DNA from: Rhinopomastus cyanomelas
Lineage: Eukaryota; Chordata; Aves; Bucerotiformes; Rhinopomastidae
Length of the DNA stretch: 64,000 nucleotides
Reading direction: 5' to 3'
NCBI GenBank assembly: GCA_013400115.1
Contig: VXBP01003402.1
Span: 868,001 to 932,000, forward strand
Shown: piece after piece, positions 14,001 to 26,200 of the stretch
How the letters are laid out: each line of letters opens with the position of its first letter
How positions within the stretch are numbered: the first letter of the stretch is position 1
Position numbers and translations under genes: made by a program
The notes under the pieces: model-generated
What the model saw: the letters and a program-made list of their open reading frames with translations, nothing else
Databases searched by the model: none
Told to the model about the DNA's origin: nothing

Positions 14001-17000
14001 TTTACTTTTTAGTAGTCAGAATCAAAGAAGCGCTTTCTGTTGATGGCTGGGACATTCCAGTAAATTTTGAAGTTTGGTGTATTTAATGTTCAAGTGTTTT
14101 CACTTTGGGACTCTTGCAGATTCTGCTGGGAAACTCTCTATACCAGTACAGCAACTGTTATATTGTACTGTTCCTGGCACTTCCACGAAGGACAAGGTTG
14201 ACCAAGTGTAGTGGCTGTGGCCATGGTGTAGCATCCCACCACTGCCACTACTGTTGTGGGCCAGAAACCCCAATCATATTTCAACAAGTGCTCCCATCTA
14301 AAACGTCAGACTCAAAGGGGAGGCTCTGACAAAACCTCTTACAATCTCAGGCAATGAACTACTTAGACAAACTTCAAACTTTTCTGCAGCAAATACTCAT
14401 ATTAGCTAAAACATCACACCGAGCCACGTAGAATATTTGCAGTATCGGGACTGTTCTTTTCAAGGATTTGCAGCTTCCAGTTTTCAATAAAATTTTGTGC
14501 TTCTTGATTTGTGACTGTTCAAGTGCTAGGAAGTAGTAGATGAAGTGGGCACGCTGATAGGCTGAAATGGATCGTGGGATGGCTAATGACAGGGCTGCTG
14601 AAGACACATAAGCGTCAGCTACATCACATCTGATCTCCCAAGATGAACAGTTGCCCACTGCAGAAGGGGGAAACAAATCTATGATTACAGCACTGCAGAA
14701 ATCCTGGATTGCTCATAGCTTTGGATAGATAGACTTGTTTCTTAGTGAAAGGTTTGCTTTTTCAACAGGCAAATATAACAAGAATAGTCTGAATGCTTTT
14801 GCAATTCTAATTAAAAAAATGGTTTTGCTCTGCAACTTGACACTTGAAAGTGTTTACTGCTTCAAATAAGCAGTTTTCTTAAAAAGCCAATCTCCATTCC
14901 TGCAGAATTGATTGATACTTTTGGTTCACATGCAAGAGTCAGACTAGATTGGAAATACTGGGGATGAATATCCATTACTAATAATAGCTGTAGAAAATGC
15001 AACAAGTTAATGTGTTCCGAATGCTATTCTGAGTATTAGTTGCAGAGGTTCCAAAGCTGGCAGTAAGCTTGGCATCTCCTTGATGGAGATCATATGTCAG
15101 AAATTGATAGTGTCTACCTACAGTAAATGTTTCATTCTGTCAAAAGCAGTCAGTTTTTTTCCTTGTCTGAAGGTGGTTTGGTATTGTTAGATATTTCGAT
15201 CCAAATGTGAAATTACTTCTGTCTCCAAATTGCAGTGGACAGACTTTTACCGGGAAATGGCTGATATTTTGTACAATTTTTAACTGGAAACCCCTGGTTT
15301 TGGACTGTGTTCTCATTCTAAACTTGTTTATATAGTCCTGTGATCTCTGTAAAATGAGGAAGATTTTGGTGCAATGAGGTCTGCTTTGTTTACAACAATG
15401 CTGTGGCATTAAATGAGTTAATGCTAATTGTAATACTATGCTATTAGTGAAGTTGTCTCTCTGGAAATGCGGTAAGCAGGATTTGCTTTGGTGAGACCAT
15501 GAGGTAGGGTAGAGTGGCAGAACAAACTGCATAAAACTGCATACATGTAATGCTTAAAAAGGTATGTGAGCCCATTCAGAACCTCAGGAAGGAGCACGGA
15601 CTTGCTGATGGAATGCTCACAGCTTCAGGGGAGGGAAAGGACTCAACGACTTGGAGAGGTATCATGTATTTAGTGGAGCAAACTCAGATTAGCTGGTTAC
15701 TGTCTCCTCACCAAGAGCTCTGTAAGTACTCTCTGCTTTTGAACTGTCAGATGGCTTATAGCTACCTCAAAGAAAATAGTTTGTTGCTACTGAAACATTG
15801 AAGATTGAATTCATAATGTATTGAAACTGTATTGTTTGGATATTTTTTCCCTCCCTTTTAAGGGAAAGCAAATTCCTTAGATGTTGATAAATTACAGTAG
15901 GAGCTCATGTATCTTTGTCACATCATGTAGGAAAAGGTCTCTGTCACTCTGTTTTCTTACAGGAGCTTCTGTTCTGTCAGGAAAAAACCCTACCCATATT
16001 TATTCGTGTGATTTTTGTTCCTACAAAAGATGATTCTTGCAATTTTACGGGTTGTTCCATAAGCCCCATGTAACACCTACCCAGCAGTTACAGCTTTGTA
16101 TTTGTTTTTGATCTGTTAGTTGGCAGTCGCCTCTTTGCACTGGGCAGCGATTAATGTTAGTGCTGAAAAGGTAATCATGTGATTGTTAATGTTTAGTGGT
16201 CAAAACTGTGTGAGAATTTAAGTGATATATTGATATATGGATATAATGAGAATGACCTTTGACTAGGTAAATTAATGTCAGCTTAAAAAGAAAACATAAG
16301 AGGTTAATGATTAAAAATTAGTAATATTTTTCAGATTTATATCTTCAAACAGGTTCATATTCTAAGGCTGTGTCATTTTAATATAGAGAGATTTTGTGAT
16401 CTGGACTAATACTTAGAGTTTAGGTTGCATGATTTGATTTTAACAAATGATGTGAATTATTTCAACTGTAATTCCTAATCAAGCTGACACTAGTATGTAG
16501 AAGTGCATTGTGCAACTTATATTCCTGTTAGCAGCCTGTGGATTGTGCTGTATGTCATGTGGCGTGGAGTCACTTTGGCACTGGGTGTGTATAGACCTGC
16601 AGTGCTGTGTCTCTTGTGAGCTCTGGCAAGGGTATTTTGTCTTGTAAATGGAACACTTTAAATGTGAATTGCCTATTTTGTAGAACGCTACTGCTTTTAG
16701 TAATAGAGAGGTCTGTGCACTGGTCACAGTAAAATCTCTTTCCGTAGCACAGCCTGGTCCTGGCAAAGGTGATGAGAAGTATTTTTCCTTTTTTAGAACT
16801 TCATTAAATATTAACCTAAACCCTAAGCAGACCATACGTGTTGCAGTCAGCTACTGACTTGACTGAGTTTCTTTTGCCATTCAAGTGTCTGGCTGTACGG
16901 AAAGGAACAATGGTGTTTTGTGGCTTCTTACCAGCTAAGGACTTATCATGTCCCATTATAGTAGCTCAGATGTCACATCCTGTTTCCTTGTGGTGTTTGA

Positions 17001-17394
17001 CCTAGGGTGTTTTTTTTTTTCCTCTGTATAGATTAATTTTTAAATTATTTTTTAAAAAAGTTTTCCAGCTCTTCCAGCTACAAGTCTGTAAGGATTTACC
17101 TGTATTTAAATATATTCTAAATACGGTTGTCTGATGCCACCAGCTGTATAGAAAGTCTGAGTTACCTCTTCCAGTATAATGGATTGGAAATTAGTTGAGA
17201 TTATGGGCCCTCTTCTGCATCTGCTGTGTTTGAGCATGCCACTTGTGCAAGGAGGTGATGTGGCTGCATCACACCCAGTTGTCTTTTACTTGCAAGAGCT
17301 TGGCCCTGACAAATGGATGTCTAGCCAAATAAGTTCAGTTGCTGATCACAGCTGGGTTCTGAGGGCAGCAGTTGTTCCAAGTCTACAGTGTGGG

Positions 17395-17732
17395 AGAGGA
17401 GGGGAGAACCTGTTGCTCTCCACAACTACCTGAAAGGGGGTTGGACTGAGGAGGGGCTTAGCATCTTCTCCATGGTAGGAAGTGACAGAACTAGATGAAA
17501 TGGCTGCAGGCTGCACCAGGTGACAGTTAGGCTGGATGTTACAAAGGATTTCTTCCCTGAGAGGCTCTCTGGGCATTGGAACAGGCTGCTCAGGGCAGTG
17601 GTGGAGTCATCATCTCTAGAGGGATTTAAACAAGGTGTGGACCTGGTGTTTAGGAACATGGTTTAGTGGTGACTTGGCAGTGCTGAGTGGAAAGTTGGAC
17701 TTGATGACCTTAAAGGCCTCTTCCAACCCCAG
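17395..17732 (+). mobile_element. CR1 LINE fragment (3' end)
   Basis: CR1 3' module on the + strand: CTCTCCACAACTACCTGAAA, then GGCATTGGAACAGGCTGCTC, then CTTGATGACCTTAAAGGCC. Its 3' end meets an oppositely oriented CR1. Confidence 0.85.
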
Positions 17733-18245
17733 TCGTAGAATCATAGAATGTTAGATTGGGAGTGACCTCTAGAGATCATGTAGTCCAGCACCCCTAGAGC
17801 TGCATCTGGGTGGGTTTTGAAAGTCTCTGGAGTGGGAGACCCTACAACCCCTCTGGGCAGACTATGCCAGGGCTCTATCGCCCTCACAAGAAAGAAGTTT
17901 CTCCCCACATTGAGGTGGAACTTCTTGTATTCTTATAATTTAGTTTATCCCCATTATTTCATGTCCTTTCACTGGTCGCCACCAAAAAGAGATTGACCTC
18001 TTTTTCTTGATGCCCACTCTTCAGATATTTACAGACATTAATAAGATCCTTCTCAGTCTTGTCTTCTCCTGACTAAACAGCCCAAGTTCTCCCAGCTTTT
18101 CTTCACAGGAGAGATGTTCAAGTTCCTTCGTAGTCTTTGTAGCCCTTCATTAGTTTCTCTCTAGTTAGATCTTGGTCTCTCTTGAACTGGGGAGCCCAGA
18201 ACTGGACACAGTATTCCAGGTGTGGTCTCACCAGGGCAGAGTAGA
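17733..18245 (-). mobile_element. CR1 LINE fragment, abutting and inverted to the previous one
   Basis: The + strand begins CGTAGAATCATAGAATG, then GTGACCTCTAGAGATCATG, and runs to ACTGGACACAGTATTCCAGG. This is the reverse complement of a CR1 3' half of about 0.5 kb. Confidence 0.88.
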
Positions 18246-20167
18246 GGATTCAGTGAGTCACTGATCCATGATGAGATGCAGGAACCACTGTGCCATAGTG
18301 CTTTGTACAGAAGCTGGTTTGAGAGGAATCTGTGTGTTCAGCAGCGTGTGGTGAAGGCATAAGGATAGAGACTACCTGTCTTTATAGCAGTGAGTTCAAT
18401 GGAGCCCCCTTCTCTCTTTCATACCCGCTGTTTGGTTTAACTGGGTCCCGTATCTATTGCCGTGACCAGCAACCAGAGACGTGTAGGAAAGAAATTAACA
18501 AGTAATGACATTCCAGAAATAGAGCACACGCATTATTTATCAGAGGAACAGGAGATGTGCTGTGAGTGCACCCCACCTCTGATCATGCTTTAACTGCAAG
18601 TGTCCTGGCATTTTAACACATGCAGAGTGAACCAGGCTCCAGTTAATTGTCATTTCTAAAAAATAGCAGAGGTGTGCACAGCACTCACTAAACACTGAGG
18701 GGGAATTGCTAAATGGAACTTGACAGGGCCTGAAAAATTATGATATCCCTCAGATGGAAGGTATAAGAAGGATGTGTGCCAAGTTAAGATTATTTAACGT
18801 GTTGCAACAAGATGTGTGCGCTTCACTGGCTACCACGTTAGAGACGGCATTTCTTCGCATGTGTCTTGAGCTGACAGCCCCGGTTCAGTGATTTATTATC
18901 TAAGAAATTCCTCTGACTGAGGGGTGGGAAAAAGAGTGGAGAATGATCAGATATGTGTTTTGGTTTACTATTTGATTAGTAGGGTTAGAGATAACAGAGT
19001 AGAATGGTCAAAAAACCTTATTTAAGATTTGATGTCCAAATGTTTCTGATTCTGCATCTTAATATTTGTTTTCTGGTTTTTGTGCTTTTGTTCTGGTTTC
19101 CATGATTAGCAGAGATCGATTTAGTCTAAAATGGTGATGTAGACTCCTTTAATTAGGAGACAGTTTACTCTTGATGCTTACTCTTACGTGACTGCATTGT
19201 CAATCAACCTTCTAATTGGTAATTCCAATTCATATAAATAAACCTACAAGTATTGTCAAAGGGATGGTTAAAACAGCAGATTAATGCAGATACAACCAGT
19301 TGACACAAAAAGCTTCAGTTTAATTTCTGGAAAAATGAGCTACTTAAGTAAAAGTCTTTTACCTGCCTGCTAGTGATCACCTATTAAGTCTGGGTAGAAG
19401 CATTAATTTTGAAACTCTTGATTTAGGATAGGACTATGGTGTATGCTTACATGTGAATGGCTCGTCAGTATTTCCCAAGAGCAATTTATTTTTCTAATTA
19501 GCTTCAACAGCCATTGCTTTATGTAGCGCTTTAAGCGGTTTCCAGTAAATCAATTCAGTCACACAGCTGTTGTTTCAAACTTTTCGTAAGTTCCTGTAAT
19601 TCTCTACAGAGATCAAGAATCTCACTAATTAGTCCACTGTATCATTCCTGGTGTAAAAAGCATGATAATATGGATTAATAATTCATAGAATTTCTTAGAA
19701 AAACAGACTGAGTATCCCAAGTGTCAATAGCTCTAGCAGCAGGTTGCCACTTCCAGGATATAGCTGTGTTCCAAGCAATGTGTGCAGGCTGTCACTGGCC
19801 ACACGGTTTGTTTGCACTTGCCACTCTTAACAAAAGAACTAATTTAATGTTAAGATGTAAAAGTTACTAAGATCAACCCTCTACAAGAATTTCATTATTT
19901 CTTCCCAACAGACACCCCCCCCAAGATTTAAAACAATTACCAGGAGGCTTCTGTGGTGTTAAGATTCAGACTTTGGAGCTGTTTAGCACAGAGCAGACAT
20001 TACAGTTAATTATAAACTACAATTGTTATAAGTGAATTTTAAACTCATTTAACATGGAAACACCTTAATCTTAAATGCTTACTTTAGGGTAAGATGATTA
20101 GTATTAGGTGAAATAATTGAAATGTAAGAATTTTTTGTTTAAAATACAGGTCTCTCTTGTTTTTCAG

Positions 20168-20243
20168 GATGTGACTTAAAATGACTTCTGGTTCTGAAGG
20201 TCCCTTGAAAGATATGCTCTGCTTGAATGTTTGCTAAGGACAA
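20168..20243 (+). other. NCOA3: Probable NCOA3 5' UTR exon
   Basis: A 76-nt segment is bounded by a good acceptor (TTGTTTTTCAG) and a consensus donor (CAA|GTAAGT). It holds the word CTGCTTGAA, which I recall in the human NCOA3 leader shortly before the coding-exon junction. It contains ATGs followed by early stops, as expected of a leader. It lies 7.4 kb upstream of the first coding exon. The splice signals are directly visible; the assignment to NCOA3 is inferred. Confidence 0.5.
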
Positions 20244-20344
20244 GTAAGTGACTAACTTTGTATTTGGCCTCTGTGTACCTGAAGAGTTCTCCCCTTGCCA
20301 TATTTAAAACTACAGTTTTCAAACTCTACGTGTAATTTTCTAAG

Positions 20345-20769
20345 AACTGCCTTATGAAGAAAGATAGAGAACACTGGGACAAAAGAAGGCTGTGACAGGA
20401 TTTAATCACTGTCTATAAATACTTGAGGACTGGGTATCAACAGAAAGTAATCCTCTCTTTTCAATGGCATCAGACAGGACAAGAGGTGATGGAATGCAAG
20501 CTTGAACAAGGAAGTTTCACCTTAATATGAGGGGACAACTTCCTTACAGTCAGGGTTATTAAATATTGAAAGGTGTTGCCCAGGAAGCTTGTGGAGTCCC
20601 CTTCTCTGGAGATGTTTCAGACCCAGGTGGATGGAGTTTTGTGTAGTTGATTGAGGCTTTTTAGGCAGTTATACATTTCAGTAATTTCATCCTACTTTAG
20701 CAGGAGGGTTGGACCTGATGGCCTTTGAAGTCCCCTTCCAACCGTAATAAACTGTGTAGTTATGTAACT
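20345..20769 (+). mobile_element. CR1 LINE fragment
   Basis: Diverged CR1 3' end on the + strand: GTTGCCCAGGAAGCTTGTGG, then TTGGACCTGATGGCCTTTG, then a decayed tail. It lies 100 nt after the probable leader exon. Confidence 0.8.
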
Positions 20770-21842
20770 GTAAATGTTCTTAAAAAAAGAAGAGGGAAAA
20801 ATGAAGATAAACAAACCAACCTTAATTCACTGCTGTCAGAAAGTGAGTTTCTGAGTTTTTCTTGTGGATTCTTGTGTGTAATTGGAAACATCAGTTGTTT
20901 CTGTGGTCAATCTTACGACAAAAAATCTTTGCATATTTTGAGTCAGAACTTTCACTTTATGTGTGTGCATTTGAGGGAAATACAAGTTTGGAATAGCAAT
21001 TGCACTAATCTCACGGAGAGTTGCCAAATGGGATGTTCTCTAGCTTTAGTTATACTAAATAAAATCTAATTATTTGGGGCTTCTTTTGACATAAACTGGT
21101 TAGTTTGTTAGAATGTGCATGTTAAAAAGTGGTAACTTAAGTTTTGTTTTTTAAAAAGCAGGATTATGTGTAATATTTTAACATTATAACCGATATAAGA
21201 ATTCCAGATAGCCTTAATGATTCATTAAGGACTGGTTTGATTTAATTCTTCAGAATTGGCTTATTCTGAGAAATACTTAGAGCCAGTTTGTGTTTTTTCC
21301 CTAGTGAATTATTCAAACAAATCGGCTAAGGGAGAGGTCAGAATGCTTCTGAGCAGGCAAGATACCATGAGTACATATATTTAGTATAGGAAAATGTTGA
21401 TGGTTTCATGGGACAAAAAAAACAAGCGTTAAAAGTGTTTTATGCAAATCATACAATTTTTTTAAGCAAGTTTGGGTATGGTCTACATTACTTTGGAATA
21501 TTAAGCTCTGTTGGTGGGGGGTTTTTGTCTCTGTGTGGCCAACTACTTCAGCTAAACAAATACAAACTAAATCTGAAATACCTAACCAGTTATGGGTTTG
21601 GGCCCCTCTTAGGACAAAGCCTTCCCTAGTTGGCAAGTCCTATTTACTGAGTAAGTCTTTCATTTACACCTCCTTAGAAGATGGGCACAAGAGAATAATG
21701 CTTTGGTTGGAGAAGGAAAGCAGTGCATTGAAAGACAAACTAGCAGCTTTCAAGTTTGTGTGAGGGGTGAAGTGAATAAGGGAAGAAACTGTTGCACCAA
21801 GCCTGAAAACTTTCTTCTGTCTGTGCCTAGTGCTTCTTGATG

Positions 21843-22185
21843 TCATAGGATCATAAAACAGTAGGAATTGGAAAGGGACCTCTGGAGATCATGTAGCCTA
21901 ACTAGATGCTGCCAGAGCAGATCTCACAGGAACGCATCCAGGTGGGTTTTGAATATCTCTAGAGCAGGAGACTCCACAACCTCTCTGAGCAGCCTGTTCC
22001 AATGCTGTGTTACTGTCACTGTGAAAAATTTCTTCCTTATGTGTAGCTGGAACTTCCTGTGTTGCAGTTTATACCCATTACCCCATGTCCCTTCACTGGG
22101 CACCACTGAGAAAAGCCTGTCCCTTGAAACTGAGTGCTCTCTCGCCTTTAGGAATGTCGCCAATCTGAAGCATACTGTATTGTAG
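21843..22185 (-). mobile_element. CR1 LINE fragment (3' end)
   Basis: The + strand reads TCATAGGATCATAAAACAG, GGGACCTCTGGAGATCATG, then GAGCAGCCTGTTCCAATGC: a CR1 3' end in reverse orientation. Confidence 0.87.
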
Positions 22186-22496
22186 GACATGAGCATCCTT
22201 TTCTTGGGTAGTCCAGGACAGAATTTCAGAAGAATTATTTTTGTTAAATTTTTAGTTTTTAAAAAGCCTTTTCAAATACTGAAACCCTGTCAGGTTGAGA
22301 AATTCTTGTCAGAAATGCTTGTTTTCTCAGAAATGCTGTATTTGTGTCGGGAAGGCTGTAAATACATTGTTGCAATGGATGGATTAATTACTAAAACTTA
22401 AGTTTTACCTGTCACCTGCAGAAACCTTCCTCACAGTCTGTTTCTTGACTGTGAAACGAATCAGTCAGGTATGTGAAAAGTACGTAGTACGTGGCA

Positions 22497-23247
22497 AAGG
22501 ATCCATACATACTCTGCACTGGTGAGACCACACCTGGAGTATTGTGTCCAGTTCTGGGCTTCTCAGTTCAAGAGGGATGTGGAGCTGCTGGAGNACCTTA
22601 CTAATACAGATGATTTTACAGTGCACTTTACAGCATCCTCGCAGACAAACTGAGGCAGTGTGTTCTAGATTTTCGGGTAGTAAGGTGGATTGTAAACTGG
22701 CTACAGGGTAGAAGTCAGAGAGTAGTGGTCAATGGGACAGAGTCTGGCTGGAGGCCTGTATCTAGTGGAGTGCCCCAGGGGTCGGCGCTGGGACCAGTCC
22801 TGTTCAATCTATTCATTGATGACTTAGATGAGGGATTGGCATGCACTGTCAGCAAGTTTGCTGATGACACAAAGCTGGGTGGTATGGCTGACACCCCAGC
22901 AGACTGTGTTGCCATTCAGCAAGATCTGGACAGGCTGGAGAGCTGGGCAGAGAGAAATGTAATGAGGTATAACAAGGGTAAGTGTAGAGTCTGGCATCTG
23001 GGCAAGAACAACTCAGGTACCAGTATAGGCTGGGGACTGACCCAGCTTATACTTCTTCACAGTGAGGGTGATGGAGCACTAGAACAGGCTGCCCAGGGAG
23101 GTTGTGGAGTCTCCATCACTGGAGATGTTCAAGGTCCGCCTGGATGTGTTCCTGTGTGACTTGGTCTAGGTGATCCTGCTGTGTCAGGCGGATTGGACTA
23201 GATGATCTTTTGAGGTCCCTTCCGGTCTGTAGTGATTCTATGATTCA
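22497..23247 (+). mobile_element. CR1 LINE with reverse-transcriptase fragment, broken by an N
   Basis: 22595-23247 reads as CR1 in order: a reverse-transcriptase segment, then the 3' module and a tail ATTCTATGATTCAC. There is a deletion between about 23035 and 23045. The preceding 22497-22593 also reads as CR1 (GACCACACCTGGAGTATTGT) but belongs downstream of the RT segment in an intact element. The N at 22594 joins the two pieces. Confidence 0.88.
22725..23030 (+). pseudogene. CR1 reverse-transcriptase fragment
   Basis: The frame encodes SSGVPQGSALGPVLFNLFID, then the catalytic-type FADDTKL motif, then DLDRLESWAERN. These are LINE reverse-transcriptase palm motifs in CR1. The frame then runs into the 3' module after a deletion. 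It is a dead copy, not a host gene. Confidence 0.85.
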
Positions 23248-26200
23248 CTTACTGATGGATGAAAAGGTCTTTTTTGTTTTTGTGATCTCCTTTTTTTGCT
23301 AAGTTAGAAAATTTTTGAAAAAAACCCCAGGTTTTGCCTGAAAAAACAAATACTAATGCACAAACGAGTCCTTGGTATTTGCATGTAATTGTGGAAGCCC
23401 TGAACTCTTCCTGCAGGTGTTGCCGCATTGGGTTCCTTCTCCTGGTGGGGCTGGGAGCATCAGGTTTGTTACTGCTGCAGCTATTGGAACTGTCTTGCTT
23501 TGAAAGCTTTGAGCCACCCCTTTCATAATTTTGTTTTTTGTCAGATTTGCTTTAACTGTAAATGCTGCAGGGCTCTGGGTATAGTTGCTCACGTACAATT
23601 TGAACATTATTTCAGACAAATGCACAGGGCCAAGTTGTGTTGGGCAGAACTGAATGTGGCTCTGTGTTGGCTGTTCCAGTAGCTAAATGGAGGGTAGCAT
23701 GAAATTCTTTTATTTAACAAAATATTGGATGAAAAGGACAGGTTATTCCAGTGGAGTGGAGTAACATGGGCAATTTGATTTAGAAATTAAAATTAAAATG
23801 AGTTGGTGGGGCTGATGACATCAAGGTCACAAACATTTAAATTGAAGTGTGCATAGGAGACATGGTAAACAATTACCACTAGCAGAGTTTATATTCAGCA
23901 TTTCTTCATCCTTATAGGTAATCAATCTGCTGCAGCTTCTTGCATTTCAAGGAAATACTGGCATACAAATGTCATTAAAGACATGCACAATACCTGCTGA
24001 TAGCTCCTGTAACATGGTCCTGCTGTCACTTATCCTTTCAGACAGTAGGTTTGTCATCAGCTTTTTGAGGTTGCACATGGAACTTTGAAGAAAAACAACA
24101 GATTGTCATATTTTTAATGGAAGTGCTTGCTGTTGTATCTGTGTTTTGGTTATCCTGAGCAAGAGTAGTATTCTGTGACAGAGGGTGATAATCCCTGTGG
24201 TTTGGGTATTTTAAACTTACCTAAATTTACCATAACTTCTAATATCTGCCTGGTTTAATGTAGTATTACAGCTGTTCATTGAGTCAACTTTAACTAGCTA
24301 GCTTTTAGATTTATTTTAATGACTCCAAAACTATAAAGAATTTCACTGGGTCATTATTTCCTTTAAAAAGTGCTTTGCTCAGGTAGATAATATTTTGTGG
24401 TGTAACTATCAAAACAGAGTTACTCGACAGTTACAGGCTCAGTGCTGTTGCCTGGTGGCTCAGTCAGTTCACAGAGATGGCTGTGTTAAACTTTTTTGCT
24501 TTTAGCAGTAAAAAAAAACGCATGAAAGTTTCGCTTTTGAAAGCTGTGTTTTGGAGCTTGAGAAAACTTGAGGATTAACAATCATTAACTTGAGGAAAAC
24601 TCCCCAAACCACCCAAAATAGATGTATTTTTAGAACAACTTTTTAGCCCAGTTCTAGTTTTGTAAGGACTAAATCAAACACTCTGTGCTTTCAAACTGGT
24701 GATTTCTTTCATCATGAACTGTGAATATTTTGCCAGTATTCCTGTAGCAGGTAATTTAGTTTAACCTTTTGTACAGTAAATCCATTGCATTGGGGAGCAG
24801 TTTCTGTAATTTCCTTGGCTAAACAGGGTTGTTGCAGGAATTAGATGCCTTCCCAGCTTGTAGTACTCCTCAAGGAAAGGAATAAAGTTGTGCAGGAGTT
24901 CTGCAGCTTCAGACCTGAATAAAGCAACTCAGGTGTGATAGTAGGGGAACAGCCTACATGAGTTAATGAATTTTTCCTTCCTTCCTCCAAGCTTCTATAC
25001 TTAGGCATGGAGAGGTTTTTCTTAAATGGAAAAAGGTCTGGTAGAAAATGTAGTTAAGTTTTATCTTTCTGTTTATATTGAGTCGTCTGGTAGTACAGGC
25101 AGATGTTAAACCAGAAATTACTATTCAAAGTAATTTAATACAACCCTGTAACCTGCAAAACTGTGTTCTGTGCTTAAAATCTTTCCTCCTTTGAAACAGA
25201 ACTTACTCCAGGCTTCTGACATACTTGGTGTGCACACACCCTTCCTGAGCTGTCTCAGGCTCTTATATTTTAAGTCTTTCCTCTCTTTCCGCAGTAGCTC
25301 TTAACCCTGTGGCTTTTACAGATACGGGGAGGGAAGCAGCAGTCCTGGGAAAGGGGTGCTGTGGGTGTGTCACCCCAGAGTGGCTCTGGGATTCAGCCTC
25401 AGCTGTGAGGTCTGCAGGCATAAGATCTCTGAGTCATGTTGTGCTGGGTGCCAGTCTCGACCGCTTGCTGCATGCTCATAGCCTGGTTCTGGGCTCTGTT
25501 TTCGAGCTGCTTGTGCAGGTAAGTAGTTTCTCATTCCGCAGGCTAATTGATGCCAGTGATCCCAGCCCTTGTTCAGTGCTAACGCTGTCATCTAGTGGTG
25601 TAAGGGTGTATTTTCCCGGTACTTCACAGAAGGTGGGCTGCTCTAAGTGTTTTGGGGGAGGTTTTTGCCCTTGAGGAGGGTATGGTTGAGTAAGTCGTCA
25701 GACTTGTCCTTCCATCTCTCCGTGTGCTGGGTTTTGCCTTGCCCGTGCTGGTGTTGTATCACTTAAGAAGTTGGTTTTAGACCTACATACCTATGCAGCT
25801 CCTGACCGCAGCTACAGAATTAGGCATCTTTTGTAATTGTTGATTTCAATTACAAGGTTATATTTTGCTGTAGCTTTGCAGCTTTATTGTTGTGCCTGTC
25901 AATTGAGTACAATTTTCTCTTAAGCACTGTAACATTTGCTTAGCTGCAAAGAGAACTTGTGCTTTAGCACATGCTGTTGTACTTGGGAGCTTTGTGCATT
26001 GGCCAGAGCAATCCAGTGCTTGCTCCTCAGGGCAGCCAGCACCCCTGTCTCCTGACTGGCTTTCCAAGGTTAGCAGTGCTCTAAGAACATCCTTTGAAAT
26101 GCTCCACCTGTAGCTAACAGCCAGCTGTTGCAAACAGCCCCCATGCAGCTATGCAGCTTCCTGCAAAAATGCTCCTCTGTGGCTTTGCCCTTTCAGTTTA

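Larger units (their letters stand above)
1..20167 (+). other. Non-coding sequence, probably NCOA3 5' intron
   Basis: No exon of a recognised gene and no CpG-rich promoter was seen here. The sequence is AT-rich, with CR1 copies at about 1139, 8956, 17395 and 17735, an older LINE remnant near 10.4-11.0 kb, and a short tandem repeat at 702-768. Because the first recognisable NCOA3 leader exon lies at 20168 and no CpG island precedes it, this is probably the first intron, with the promoter left of the window. It could in part be intergenic. Confidence 0.5.

Noticed and set aside
14105..14329. Cys/His-rich short frame resembling a zinc knuckle (CSGCGHGVASHHCHYCC)
   Set aside because: The spacing does not fit CCHC or another known zinc motif, and there is no surrounding gene structure.
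22725..23159. 144-codon open frame on + strand with polymerase motifs
   Set aside because: It is a CR1 reverse-transcriptase fragment with an internal deletion, not a host gene.
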